DNA of 64,000 bases from Capnocytophaga bilenii (GTDB lineage: Bacteria; Bacteroidota; Bacteroidia; Flavobacteriales; Flavobacteriaceae), in the NCBI RefSeq assembly GCF_017565765.1, contig NZ_JAGDYP010000002.1:1-64000 (forward strand), read 5' to 3'. The notes below the pieces were generated by a model. The model ran no database searches. It saw only the letters and a list, made by a program, of their open reading frames with translations, and had not been told where the DNA came from. The translations under genes were made by a program, and so were the position numbers. This document shows, in pieces, positions 54,601 to 62,503 of this stretch. Numbering within the stretch: the stretch's first letter is position 1; every line of letters begins with the position of its first letter.

Positions 54601-55685
54601 CAGTTTCCGAAGATAATAACAAAGTAACGGCACAAATAGAAGGCAATGGCATACGCATCACTGCTAAAGCCGCAGGTACTGCTAAGGTAACTGTAAAAGA
54701 CAGTGCCAATAAACAAGTAGAAATAGTAGTAGTAGTAAAACCCTACAACCTAACAGTAGATAAAACCGAAGTGGAAGTAAACGTAGGAGCTACTGCCGAA
54801 GTGGCTATTCGTAGTGGTAATGGTGGCTACAGCGCGCCAATGTATGACGATACCAAAGTGCAAGTAGCAATAGTAGGTAGCACTGTGCGTATTACAGGAA
54901 AGGCAGCAGGCGAAACATCAGTAACCGTAAAAGACAGCCAAGATAAAACAGTTGAAATTATCGTTACTGTAAAAGGTACTGATTTAGAGCTTGCCAAAGC
55001 TAATGTAGAAGTAAATGTAGGTGCTACTGCTGAAGTAGCTATTGTAAAAGGAACCGCTCCTTATACAGTATCAGTCATAAACTCAAGCGTAGCCACTGCC
55101 CAAATAATAGGAGGCAATAAAGTACGTATTACAGGAGTGGGTGCAGGCACTACCAAGGTAACCGTAGGCGATGACCAGGCTAAACAAGCTTTCATAATGG
55201 TAACTGTAAAAGCAGTAAGTACCGATGACCTTTTTGATATAGTAGAAGGTGAGGATATCGAAGAAGAGGACTACAAAAATGAGCGTGTGATAGAAGTAAA
55301 AGGTTCAGCTTCAGCTATTAGTGGTAATATAGTACTGCCAGCACGTGGTACAGTCTTAGCCGATAATACTTTAGAATACAGCAGTGTTAGTTCAGTAGAT
55401 TTTAACAATGTGAAAATCATAGGCGAAGGTGCTTTGCATAGTAGCCGTAACCTTACCAAAGTACTTTTGAAAAAGGTTACCAAAATTAAAAGTATGGCTT
55501 TTGCCGAATGTGACAAGCTAAAAGAAGTACGTTGCAATATGAATGTACCACCTACAGTAGAAAGTGATGCTTTTGATGGTATTGCCGAAGATGCAGTACT
55601 TTGGGTGCCTCGTGGTAAAAAAGGAGCTTACGAAGACGTAGAGGCTTTCAGCAGTAGTTTTAGTGAAATCAAAGAAATACAATAA
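51615..55685 (+). CDS. Surface lipoprotein with 15 Ig-like repeats and an LRR_5 C-terminus
   Basis: The 1356-residue protein has a lipoprotein signal ending in LLFTSC, with Cys21 as the lipidation site, followed directly by Lys-Lys-Glu-Glu-Glu. This fits the surface export signal (K-(D/E)2 close to the Cys) described for Capnocytophaga. Residues about 32-1205 form 15 Ig-like (BIG2-like) repeats of about 78 residues. Units 4-12 are nearly identical (ADNSKVTA, VRIEGKAAGTTKVTVKD) and alternate between two variants. The last approximately 150 residues form a short LRR_5/BspA-like part (IIGEGALHSSRNLTKVLLKKVTKIKSMAFAEC, ending in PRGKKGAYEDV). Adhesion or matrix binding is inferred. Confidence 0.88.
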   Translation: MKTFKLLTAGLAIITLLFTSCKKEEETQDETANLTLAKTSLTLKVGEYEKVAIKTGNGTYTATSSDITKATVTLVNNELTITALAEGLATVTVSDAKNHTADISVKVLDLVVPGEHITLLKGNTATRTISFGNDYKVATTDAAIATATIANNLLTIEAISKGNALVTVKDLVSEKVQTFSVTVESQPLALSVATVALTKGEKVAVAIVSGNGSYTVSVADTAVAAATVSGTTVTVTGVGVGTTKITVKDADDKTAELSVTVNALSLALEKTTVEVNADAAVEVAIRSGNGDYTAQVADNSKATATIVGDKVRIEGKAAGTTKVTVKDSQNKTAEIIVTVKPRGLSLERTALTINAGTTAEVAIFSGNGGYTVQVADNSKVTASVVNNKVRIEAKAAGTTKVTVKDSQNKTAEITVTVNAFSLTLERNAVEVNADAAVEVAITAGNGNYTLQVADNSKATATIVGDKVRIEGKAAGTTKVTVKDSQNKTAEITVTVKPRGLSLERTALTINAGTTAEVAIFSGNGGYTVQVADNSKVTASVVNNKVRIEGKAAGTTKVIVKDNQNKTAEITVNVNAFSLTLERNAVELNPDDTAEVSITNGNGNYTLQVADNSKAIATIVGNKVRIEGKAAGTTKVTVKDSQNKTAEITVTVRARALTLERTALTINAGTTAEVAIFSGNGGYTVQVADNSKVTASVVNNKVRIEGKAAGTTKVTVKDGQNKTAEITVTVNAFSLTLERNAVELNPDDTAEVSITNGNGNYTLQVADNSKVTATIVGNKVRIEGKAAGTTKVTVKDSQNKTAEITVTIRARALTLERTTLTINAGTTAEVAITAGNDNYTLQVADNSKATATIVGNKVRIEGKAAGTTKVTVKDSQNKTAEITVTINPFNLSLERNALTINAGTTAEVAIFSGNSGYTVQVADNSKVTASVVNNKVRIEAKAAGTTKVTVKDSQNKTAEISVTVSPRNLTVEKMRVELNAGANTLVAITNGNGGYTAVSEDNNKVTAQIEGNGIRITAKAAGTAKVTVKDSANKQVEIVVVVKPYNLTVDKTEVEVNVGATAEVAIRSGNGGYSAPMYDDTKVQVAIVGSTVRITGKAAGETSVTVKDSQDKTVEIIVTVKGTDLELAKANVEVNVGATAEVAIVKGTAPYTVSVINSSVATAQIIGGNKVRITGVGAGTTKVTVGDDQAKQAFIMVTVKAVSTDDLFDIVEGEDIEEEDYKNERVIEVKGSASAISGNIVLPARGTVLADNTLEYSSVSSVDFNNVKIIGEGALHSSRNLTKVLLKKVTKIKSMAFAECDKLKEVRCNMNVPPTVESDAFDGIAEDAVLWVPRGKKGAYEDVEAFSSSFSEIKEIQ
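52434..54500 (+). repeat. Near-identical about 234-bp Ig-repeat units in the lipoprotein gene
   Basis: Units starting at AFSLTLERNAVE and PRGLSLERTALT alternate with almost identical DNA. For example, TACCAAAGTAACCGTAAAAGA-type stretches recur about every 234 bp, suggesting recent duplication. Confidence 0.8.
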
Positions 55686-55688
55686 ACA

Positions 55689-56564
55689 ATGAAAAAGGAT
55701 AATTTGCTATACGTAATACTCTTTGTTGGCTTGAGCTTGCTCTCTTGCCAAAAAGACAAACCAACCGAGCAACCGCAACCTACCCCACCACCTGCCAAAC
55801 AGGTATATGACCTTAAGCTGAGTACAACAACCCTCACCATAACCGAAGGCGAGGAAGACTGGGTGGTAATAGAAAGCGGAAATCCTGCCTATACAGTAAC
55901 AGTTACCAATAGCAACATCGCTACCGCTGTAGTAACAGGTACTACAAGTGTTTCGGTACAAATTACAGCTATAGCAGAAGGAACAGCTACTATAGTAGTA
56001 AGCGATAGCCAGAGTAAAACCTTTGAGATAGGACTTATTGTAGAAGCTTCACCTTTTGAACTACAAGAGAGTGGGGGTGAGGTGATTTTAACACTAAAAG
56101 AAGGTGCCGAAATACCTTCAGGAGCTATAAAAATTCCTGCTAAAGCTACGGCAATAGACGATGAGGTATTTATGAGTAACAGAGAAATTACCTCAGTGGA
56201 AATGCCCAATGTAAAACGCATAGGAAAACAAGCTTTTCGCGCTGCTGCCAATCTCAAAAAAATCGTACTAAAAGAAGTGCAACAAATAGAAGAACAGGCT
56301 TTCATCAGCTGCGGACTCGAAGAGCTAACGCTTCCTGCAACAGTAGAACGCATTGGACGTATGGCGTTTATGAACAATAATGAACTGAAGAAAATAACAG
56401 TGCTAAACCCAACTCCTCCTGTTATTTACGGAAATACTTTTGCTGGCAATGTAACTATCAAGCAAAAACGCGAATTGTATGTCCCCGAAAGTGCTTTGCA
56501 AGCCTACCAAGAGAACGAACAATGGAGCGCAAATTTTAGGACAATAAAAGCCATAGGCAAATAG
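55689..56564 (+). CDS. Lipoprotein with one Ig-like and one LRR_5 domain
   Basis: The 291-residue protein has a lipoprotein signal (MKKDNLLYVILFVGLSLLSC, Cys20) followed by Gln-Lys-Asp-Lys, a partial match to the surface export signal, and a Pro-rich linker. One Ig-like repeat (about 38-125) resembles those of the 1356-residue protein. A C-terminal LRR_5 domain (about 165-290: AIDDEVFMSNREITSVEMPNVKRIGKQAFRAAANLKKI and IGRMAFMNNNELKKI) is BspA-like. It begins 3 nt after the upstream lipoprotein gene and looks like a compact paralogue of it. Confidence 0.88.
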   Translation: MKKDNLLYVILFVGLSLLSCQKDKPTEQPQPTPPPAKQVYDLKLSTTTLTITEGEEDWVVIESGNPAYTVTVTNSNIATAVVTGTTSVSVQITAIAEGTATIVVSDSQSKTFEIGLIVEASPFELQESGGEVILTLKEGAEIPSGAIKIPAKATAIDDEVFMSNREITSVEMPNVKRIGKQAFRAAANLKKIVLKEVQQIEEQAFISCGLEELTLPATVERIGRMAFMNNNELKKITVLNPTPPVIYGNTFAGNVTIKQKRELYVPESALQAYQENEQWSANFRTIKAIGK

Positions 56565-56595
56565 TAACCCTATCAACCCTCTTTTTGTACCCCAC

Positions 56596-56640
56596 ACTTT
56601 GGCAAAGTTCAAAAGTCTTGAACTTTGCCAAAGTTTTTTA
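56596..56640 (+). terminator. Strong terminator after the lipoprotein pair
   Basis: A perfect 17-bp stem (56596-56612 with 56618-56634) around the loop AAGTC contains CTTTGGCAAAG, followed by a T tract. It shares this core with the terminators at 23226 and 58898. Confidence 0.9.
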
Positions 56641-56689
56641 ATACCCTCAGTTTTTCGCTCAAAAACACAAATTATTAAAAAATAATACT

Positions 56690-56697
56690 TACCTTTG
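56690..56697 (+). promoter_or_regulatory. -7 element before the TPR-SUKH-SUFU gene
   Basis: TACCTTTG lies 21 nt upstream of the ATG at 56719 and rules out the earlier TTG codon at 56695 as a start. No TTG sits at the expected upstream spacing. Confidence 0.5.
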
Positions 56698-56718
56698 TGG
56701 CTTGATAAAAATAGTGTT

Positions 56719-58863
56719 ATGACCGAACAACAAATTTTAAAAAAAATAGAAGTATGGAGTGATGAAGACGACATACAAGCCGTAGTAGATTTTATAGAAA
56801 GCCTATCAGTAGAAGATAAAACCCCCGAAGTGCTCAACGAGCTCGGGCGTGCCTATAACAACCTTTATTGGCTAAACCCTACCGAAGAAAACAAACACTA
56901 TTTGCGCCGCGCTATAGAAGTATTTAAATATATAGAACCCGAATTAGGCAATACCGACTCTTGGAACTACCGCATCGGCTATTCCTACTTTTTCTTAGGT
57001 GATTTGCCCAATGCAAAATATTACTTGCAAAAAGATATTTCACAATGGGGTGGTACTACCCAAGAACTCCTCAACTTTATTGCCATAGCCGAAGAGAAAA
57101 ACCTTTCTCTAAGCGAAGTAATGGAAGGAGGACAGGGCGGAATAGAGTTCGTATTAGAACGCTTCATCAATACCCTACAAGAATACGCACCCCAAATGCT
57201 GAAAAAGCTACGTACCAAAGCTACCAAAAAATCAATAGACACCCTCGAAAAACGCTTACAATTTCTCTTCCCCGAAAACTTTAAACAGCTACACCGTACT
57301 TTTGACGGACAAGAACCTGGTACTACTTTCTTCTTTGGCAGACATACCTTCGTTGCTATAAACGAAATAGAACCCTTACAACAAGAGTGGCTTAACTTTG
57401 TGCTTACCCACTACGGCAAAAATTGGCAGCAAGTAACAATGCCCTCAGTACCCAAAGGCGTTGTGAAAAACCAATTATACAACCCCAAATGGCTGCCTAT
57501 CATCAGCGTGCGCATCGGCGATGAAGATAAAGATGAAATACTAAGCTACATTTGTACCGACCTTGATAATGACTCAGAAGGCACCTATGGACAAATAATG
57601 GCAATAGTGATAGCCAAAGACCTCACCAAATGTAGCATTACCATATTAGCCGATGATCTTCAAGACTGGTTTGATTACTTTATAAGAAACATCAAAAACG
57701 GACTCTTCCAATATAACGAAGAAACCGATGACCTTATCATCCCCGCCGATCATTTAGAAGAGATACCTGTTTATTCCAAAGAAGAAAAGATAACGGTAGA
57801 ACATTTCATAAAGAAAAAGTTTGGCAAGGTAAGCAAAGTACTACACGAAGAGTTAGCCCCCGATGTGTGGTGCGACATCTTAGTAGTAGCTCCTACTGCC
57901 CAACACAACTATTACACTCTTGTAACCAAAGATATGGGCGATTACCCTATGAACATACTTGCAGGAGACGATGAAACTGTAATCTGTGAAATGGTAATGC
58001 ACTTGCCTCCCACTTGGAACAGCGAAAGTACAGCTGAAGAACACCGCAAACCTATAGAATGGATAAAAAAAGTAGTACAAATATCTTTAGAACAAGGGCT
58101 CTTCATCAGCAGAGGTCATACTGTATTAGTAGAAAACGGAACACTAAAATCCGATAAATTTGCTTTCCTCTTGGCTGTACCTACTTTAGATAATGACGGC
58201 GAAGAACTTTGTTGTAATATAAGCAAGCACAAGTTTGTCTTGTTCAATACCTTTGTGCCTATTTATACCGAAGAAATGTTATACCGCTGGGATAATGATG
58301 AAGAAGAACTATTGTCATTATTAGAAAATGACAAACAGCTAAACGACTTTATCATAGGCACTCCTTCACGAGCCAATCTATGTGCCAACTATGAGCCTAT
58401 GATAGATGCTTCTCGTTTAGACAAGGTGCAGTGGGCATTCACCCAAGAGCCTTATTACAATATGGCGGATTTTTACGAAGCTTTTAAGCGTTATAATGAC
58501 GATGTAGGAAATGATTTAGAAGATTTCAATCCCTTTGGCACTCTATTCCTTTCACCACGTGTAAAGGTACTTTATCAGGCACAGATAAAAGATGTAGGCG
58601 TACTAAACAGTTTTGAGTTCCTCACCAATGAAAACGCCCTTACCGAAGGAACGCCCGATGCCGAAGGCTTTTACGATGTACACATAGTAGCACAGCACGA
58701 AAGCGGCGATGGCGTTACCATAGGAGCATTAGAACTGCTATTCTTTATGCACAACACACTGCACAATAAATATTTAGGCAAACGCATCTTCTTTAATGGT
58801 TTCGAGCTACAGGGTTATGAAGATGACGGCACCCCCGTTATATTTATATTGTGTAGTGATTAA
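56719..58863 (+). CDS. TPR-SUKH (SMI1/KNR4)-SUFU multi-domain protein, polyimmunity-like
   Basis: The 714-residue protein has TPR-like helices (about 10-130), a SMI1/KNR4 (SUKH) region (about 150-310: LEKRLQFLFPENFKQLHRTFDGQ and FFGRHTFVAINEIEPL, with YNPKWLPI), a Suppressor-of-fused (SUFU) domain (about 350-520, DVWCDILVVAPTAQHNYYTLVTKDMGDYPMNI), and a C-terminal region (about 590-714) I cannot assign, beginning FNPFGTLFLSPR. SUKH and SUFU are immunity superfamilies against polymorphic toxins, and fused forms are called polyimmunity proteins. No toxin gene lies beside it, so the protective role is inferred. It is expressed alone, between strong hairpins. Confidence 0.78.
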   Translation: MTEQQILKKIEVWSDEDDIQAVVDFIESLSVEDKTPEVLNELGRAYNNLYWLNPTEENKHYLRRAIEVFKYIEPELGNTDSWNYRIGYSYFFLGDLPNAKYYLQKDISQWGGTTQELLNFIAIAEEKNLSLSEVMEGGQGGIEFVLERFINTLQEYAPQMLKKLRTKATKKSIDTLEKRLQFLFPENFKQLHRTFDGQEPGTTFFFGRHTFVAINEIEPLQQEWLNFVLTHYGKNWQQVTMPSVPKGVVKNQLYNPKWLPIISVRIGDEDKDEILSYICTDLDNDSEGTYGQIMAIVIAKDLTKCSITILADDLQDWFDYFIRNIKNGLFQYNEETDDLIIPADHLEEIPVYSKEEKITVEHFIKKKFGKVSKVLHEELAPDVWCDILVVAPTAQHNYYTLVTKDMGDYPMNILAGDDETVICEMVMHLPPTWNSESTAEEHRKPIEWIKKVVQISLEQGLFISRGHTVLVENGTLKSDKFAFLLAVPTLDNDGEELCCNISKHKFVLFNTFVPIYTEEMLYRWDNDEEELLSLLENDKQLNDFIIGTPSRANLCANYEPMIDASRLDKVQWAFTQEPYYNMADFYEAFKRYNDDVGNDLEDFNPFGTLFLSPRVKVLYQAQIKDVGVLNSFEFLTNENALTEGTPDAEGFYDVHIVAQHESGDGVTIGALELLFFMHNTLHNKYLGKRIFFNGFELQGYEDDGTPVIFILCSD

Positions 58864-58897
58864 GCCTTATAAAATTTTTATTACAATTACACCACAT

Positions 58898-58935
58898 ACT
58901 TTGGCAAACTTTCAAAGTTTGCCAAAGTTTTTTTA
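58898..58935. terminator. Bidirectional palindromic terminator between convergent genes
   Basis: A near-perfect palindrome, ACTTTGGCAAACTTT (58898-58912) with AAAGTTTGCCAAAGT (58914-58928), is followed by T residues. It shares the CTTTGGCAAA core with the two other terminators. Confidence 0.85.
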
Positions 58936-58943
58936 CCTTGTCC

Positions 58944-59567
58944 CTAACCAACTACCGAAATATCCCCCTTGCCCTCACGCACCACCACAGGCACATCGCC
59001 CGAAAGGTCTATAACCGTAGAAGCCACATTATCACCATACCCCCCATCAATAACAATATCCACCTTATTTTGCCACTTCTCATAGATAAGCTCAGGGTCG
59101 GTAGTGTATTCTATAACATCATCTTCATCGTAAATAGAAGTAGATACGATAGGATTGCCCAGCCGCTCCACAATCAGCTGCGCAATAGCATTATCAGGTA
59201 CGCGAATACCCACTGTTTTTTTCTTCTTAAAATCCTTAGGCAAATTGTTATTGCCCTGCATAATAAAAGTATAAGGACCAGGCAGCGCACGTTTTAGCAG
59301 TTTAAAAGTACTACTATCTATTTGTTTCACATAATCCGAAAGATTCTTCAAGCTAGAACACACAAATGAAAAATTAGCCTTTTCCAATTTCACCCCTTTA
59401 ATGCGAGCTATCTTTTCCAAAGCCTTAGTATTTGTAATGTCGCAACCTAATCCGTAAACTGTATCTGTAGGATAGATAATAAGCCCCCCATCGCGCAATA
59501 CCTCTACGATTTTAGCAATCTCCTTTTCGTTAGGATTTTCGTTGTAAAGTTTTATGAATTGAGTCAT
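58944..59567 (-). CDS. Sua5/YciO/YrdC family protein
   Basis: The 207-residue protein has the YrdC fold hallmarks: GGLIIYPTDTVYGLGCDI at the N-terminus, ARIKGVK, PGPYTFIMQG, and TVGIRVPDNAIAQLIVERLGNPIVSTS. YrdC proteins (TsaC/Sua5) make threonylcarbamoyl-AMP for the t6A tRNA modification. The sequence FSFVCSSLKNLSDYV suggests the YciO subgroup, so a role in t6A is not certain. Its start overlaps the end of the thioesterase gene by 4 nt (ATGA-type overlap), which indicates translational coupling. Confidence 0.85.
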   Translation of the reverse strand: MTQFIKLYNENPNEKEIAKIVEVLRDGGLIIYPTDTVYGLGCDITNTKALEKIARIKGVKLEKANFSFVCSSLKNLSDYVKQIDSSTFKLLKRALPGPYTFIMQGNNNLPKDFKKKKTVGIRVPDNAIAQLIVERLGNPIVSTSIYDEDDVIEYTTDPELIYEKWQNKVDIVIDGGYGDNVASTVIDLSGDVPVVVREGKGDISVVG

Positions 59568-59974
59568 ATTTTAATAGTTGTAAATTTACAATAAGAGATA
59601 AGTTTGTTATCTTGGTTTGTAATATTGATTTCCCACAATTGTAGCGTGCGCCCCGCATTGATGCATTTTGCAGTAGCGAAAAGAGTGTCGCCTATTTTCC
59701 CAGAACGCAGATGGTTTGCACTCAGCTCAATACCCCGTATTTGCTCATTGGGTTTTCGGTGTAATAAGAAAGCAGCCACACTCCCTGCTGTTTCGGCAAG
59801 AGCAAGAGTAGCACCCCCGTGTAGCACCCCATCTATTTGCGTAACCTTATCCGTTACAGGCATCGTCATCACAAGGTAGTCTTCGCCCACTTCCGCAATC
59901 TCCATTTGCCACAGCCGCATCAGGTTGTTTTCAGGCAAAGTATCCCACTTCTGTTGTAAGTCTTGTTTATTCAT
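59564..59974 (-). CDS. PaaI-type hotdog-fold thioesterase
   Basis: The protein (136 residues from the ATG at 59974; a GTG two codons earlier is the less likely alternative) has the hotdog signature QIDGVLHGGATLALAETAGSVAA, where Gly-Gly and Glu form the acyl-CoA active site region, and GIELSANHLRSGKIGDTLFATAKCINAGRTLQLWEI. It would hydrolyse acyl-CoA thioesters, as in the 1,4-dihydroxy-2-naphthoyl-CoA or PaaI group. The acyl group is not known. Its end overlaps the YrdC-family gene start. Confidence 0.88.
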   Translation of the reverse strand: MNKQDLQQKWDTLPENNLMRLWQMEIAEVGEDYLVMTMPVTDKVTQIDGVLHGGATLALAETAGSVAAFLLHRKPNEQIRGIELSANHLRSGKIGDTLFATAKCINAGRTLQLWEINITNQDNKLISYCKFTTIKI

Positions 59975-59993
59975 TTTCACTAATAATCTGCCG

Positions 59994-60001
59994 CAAAGGT
60001 A
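59994..60001 (-). promoter_or_regulatory. -7 element of the thioesterase promoter
   Basis: TACCTTTG on the minus strand lies 20 nt upstream of the ATG at 59974. It is 22 nt from the divergent element at 60023. Confidence 0.5.
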
Positions 60002-60022
60002 ACAAAAAATAAAAATAATTCG

Positions 60023-60030
60023 TACTTTTG
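60023..60030 (+). promoter_or_regulatory. -7 element of the metallophosphoesterase promoter
   Basis: TACTTTTG lies 27 nt upstream of the TTG start codon at 60057. No TTG sits at 19-20 nt upstream. Confidence 0.5.
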
Positions 60031-60056
60031 CAGCAGATTAATTTATTTTTTATATT

Positions 60057-61283
60057 TTGACACGTTATCAAATCATCACATTCTTAGTAAGCATTTTCGT
60101 TCTCTACTTCCTATTAGCTTACTACGCCAGCAAGAGCCTCAAAACGCTTAAAGCACCCCGCTGGCTGCGCTATACTTATGCAACAATCACCATAGCCATC
60201 ATTGTACTAATGGCATATCATTGGTTTGGCAAAGGCAAGACCGTCTGGAGTGCTCCACAGCAATATGCCGTAGCAGCCTTCCTCATCTGGTTTATTGTCA
60301 ATTTAGTAACCAGCATAGTCCTCTTTGCCGAAGATATAACCCGGCTGCTGAGGTGGCTATTTACCAAAAAAAGAGGCAATACCTCCCATATGCCCTCACG
60401 CCGCAAATTTGTCAGTGCCTTAGGCTGGGGATTAGCAGCCATACCCTTTGCAAGCCTTCTGTATGCAATCTTCCAAGGAAAATACAACTACAAAGTACTG
60501 AAATACACACTCTATTTTCCCAATCTTCCAAAAGCTTTTGATGGCTATCGCATCACCCAAATATCCGATATTCATTGTGGTAGTTTTGATAATTACGACA
60601 AGATACGCTACGGGGTAGAACTCATCAATGCACAACAAAGCGATGTGATACTCTTCACAGGCGACTTGGTGAACAACCTCTCCGAAGAACTCTTGCCTTG
60701 GCAATCCCTTTTCAGTCAGTTACACGCACCCAGCGGCATCTATGCCATTATGGGCAATCACGACTACGGCGACTATTCATCTTGGGAATCTCCCGAAGCC
60801 AAACAAGCCAACATAGAACAATTACATAAGTTAGAAGAAGAAATGGGTTGGAAACTCCTCCTCAATACTCACACCTATTTGCACCGCAATGGCGAGCGTA
60901 TAGCCCTTATAGGGGTTGAAAATTGGGGACACGGCAGGTTCTCCAAATACGGCGACCTCACCAAAGCAATGCAAGGCATCGCCGCCGATGATTTCAAAAT
61001 ACTGATGACCCACGACCCTACCCATTGGGAAGATATCGTGCAGCCACAGCACAAAGATATCGCTCTTACTCTTAGCGGACATACTCACGGTATGCAGTGC
61101 GGTATTGAAGTACCAGGCTGGCGTTGGAGTCCCTCTCAGTACATTTACAAACACTGGGGCGGTATGTACCAAGAAGACGGGCAGTACCTCAATGTCAATA
61201 GAGGCTTTGGATACCACGCCTTCCCCGGCAGAATAGGCGTATGGCCAGAAATCACCGTCATAGAATTAAAAACAAAAGAATAA
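60057..61283 (+). CDS. Membrane-anchored metallophosphoesterase, TTG start
   Basis: The 408-residue protein has about four N-terminal hydrophobic segments (about 3-22, 38-55, 65-85 and 118-140) and a calcineurin-like phosphoesterase domain with DIHCGSF, LFTGDLVNN, IMGNHDYGDY, LMTHDP and LSGHTHGMQCG, which holds all five metal-binding blocks. The TTG at 60057 is the start used because an in-frame stop lies 18 nt upstream and the next ATG is about 50 codons downstream, inside the hydrophobic region. The substrate (UDP-diacylglucosamine-like lipid or other phosphoester) is not known. It is transcribed divergently from the thioesterase gene. Confidence 0.87.
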   Translation: MTRYQIITFLVSIFVLYFLLAYYASKSLKTLKAPRWLRYTYATITIAIIVLMAYHWFGKGKTVWSAPQQYAVAAFLIWFIVNLVTSIVLFAEDITRLLRWLFTKKRGNTSHMPSRRKFVSALGWGLAAIPFASLLYAIFQGKYNYKVLKYTLYFPNLPKAFDGYRITQISDIHCGSFDNYDKIRYGVELINAQQSDVILFTGDLVNNLSEELLPWQSLFSQLHAPSGIYAIMGNHDYGDYSSWESPEAKQANIEQLHKLEEEMGWKLLLNTHTYLHRNGERIALIGVENWGHGRFSKYGDLTKAMQGIAADDFKILMTHDPTHWEDIVQPQHKDIALTLSGHTHGMQCGIEVPGWRWSPSQYIYKHWGGMYQEDGQYLNVNRGFGYHAFPGRIGVWPEITVIELKTKE

Positions 61284-61289
61284 TAACCC

Positions 61290-61315
61290 AATTCAAAATT
61301 CAAAATTCAGAATTC
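61290..61315. repeat. ATTCAAA heptamer array before murG
   Basis: Three units of ATTCAAA-type sequence lie just after the metallophosphoesterase stop. Confidence 0.65.
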
Positions 61316-61359
61316 TTCCCCCCTCGTTCCACTAAACTTTAAATAAAAGATAGAAACCT

Positions 61360-61372
61360 GTGCGGATCGCAC
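61360..61372. repeat. Short palindrome GTGCGGATCGCAC
   Basis: A 5-bp inverted repeat (GTGCG/CGCAC, 3-nt spacer) lies 20 nt before the murG ATG. A degenerate form (TGCGGCTCGCACT) is at 26412-26424 in another repeat-rich gap. Confidence 0.45.
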
Positions 61373-61392
61373 TTATAAAAAACAATTTAAAT

Positions 61393-62475
61393 ATGAAAAA
61401 ATTTATTATATCAGGAGGAGGTACTGGCGGACATATATTCCCTGCCATTGCCATTGCCAACGAACTCAAACAACGAATCCCAGATGCCGAAATATTATTC
61501 GTAGGTGCTAAAGACCGAATGGAAATGCAAAAAGTACCCCAAGCAGGGTATCCTATAGAAGGTCTTTGGATTGCAGGTATCCAGCGTAAGCTCACCTTCC
61601 AAAATCTCCTATTTCCCCTCAAGTTCATTTGCAGTATGTTCAAATCACGCCAAATTATAAAACGTTTTCGTCCAGATGCCGTAATAGGCACAGGAGGATT
61701 CGCCAGCGGAGCAGTCGTGAAAGTAGCTGCACAAATGGGCATTCCTACTTTCATACAAGAGCAAAATTCATACGCAGGAATTACTAACAAAATGCTCGCC
61801 AAGCAAGCCAAAAAAATATGCGTAGCCTATGATGATATGGAGAAGTTTTTCCCTAAAGAAAAAATAGTAAAAACAGGCAACCCCATACGCGAAGGACTTT
61901 TGCACGTACAACAACACTTGCCACAAGCATTAGAAGCCTTCGCTCTAAACCCCGATAAAAAAACACTCTTAGTACTTGGTGGAAGTTTAGGAGCAAGACG
62001 TATCAACCAGCTCGTAGAAGAACACCTGCCTCTATTTGCTGAATTAGGCGTACAAGTGCTTTGGCAGTGCGGTAAGCTTTATTACGATGAATATAAAAAA
62101 TACGATAGTCAGCAAGTGAAAGTACACGCTTTTATAGACCATATGGAATGGGCATACGCCTTAGCCGATGTGATTATTTCGCGTGCAGGAGCAAGCTCCG
62201 TTAGCGAGCTATGTGTGGTAGGTAAACCCGTGATATTCATACCTTCACCCAATGTGGCTGAAGATCACCAAACCAAAAACGCACAAACCATAGCCAACAA
62301 ACAAGCCGCAATTTTACTCCGAGAAAACGAGTTGGGCACACTATTTGCCGATACATTTACAAACCTTATCAACAGCGAGCAACAACAAGCTAGCTTAGCA
62401 GCCCATATACGCCTGCTCGCACAACCCAATGCTACCAAAGAAATCGTAGATACCATATTGGCATACCAGCATTAG
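61393..62475 (+). CDS. murG: UDP-N-acetylglucosamine-N-acetylmuramyl-pyrophosphoryl-undecaprenol GlcNAc transferase
   Basis: The 360-residue protein (ATG at 61393; a GTG 33 nt upstream was rejected because it sits in the palindrome and adds residues before the conserved start) has the MurG signature: [50 protein letters not shown], and the UDP-GlcNAc-binding [25 protein letters not shown] with AEDHQTKNA. It makes lipid II from lipid I at the inner membrane. A MORN-repeat gene separates it from murC. Confidence 0.96.
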   Translation: MKKFIISGGGTGGHIFPAIAIANELKQRIPDAEILFVGAKDRMEMQKVPQAGYPIEGLWIAGIQRKLTFQNLLFPLKFICSMFKSRQIIKRFRPDAVIGTGGFASGAVVKVAAQMGIPTFIQEQNSYAGITNKMLAKQAKKICVAYDDMEKFFPKEKIVKTGNPIREGLLHVQQHLPQALEAFALNPDKKTLLVLGGSLGARRINQLVEEHLPLFAELGVQVLWQCGKLYYDEYKKYDSQQVKVHAFIDHMEWAYALADVIISRAGASSVSELCVVGKPVIFIPSPNVAEDHQTKNAQTIANKQAAILLRENELGTLFADTFTNLINSEQQQASLAAHIRLLAQPNATKEIVDTILAYQH

Positions 62476-62503
62476 AAATTTATAACCCTAAAAACAATTG
62501 CCT

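Noticed and set aside
61360-61392. GTG start for murG
   Set aside because: It lies in a palindrome, and the extra residues precede the conserved MurG N-terminus.
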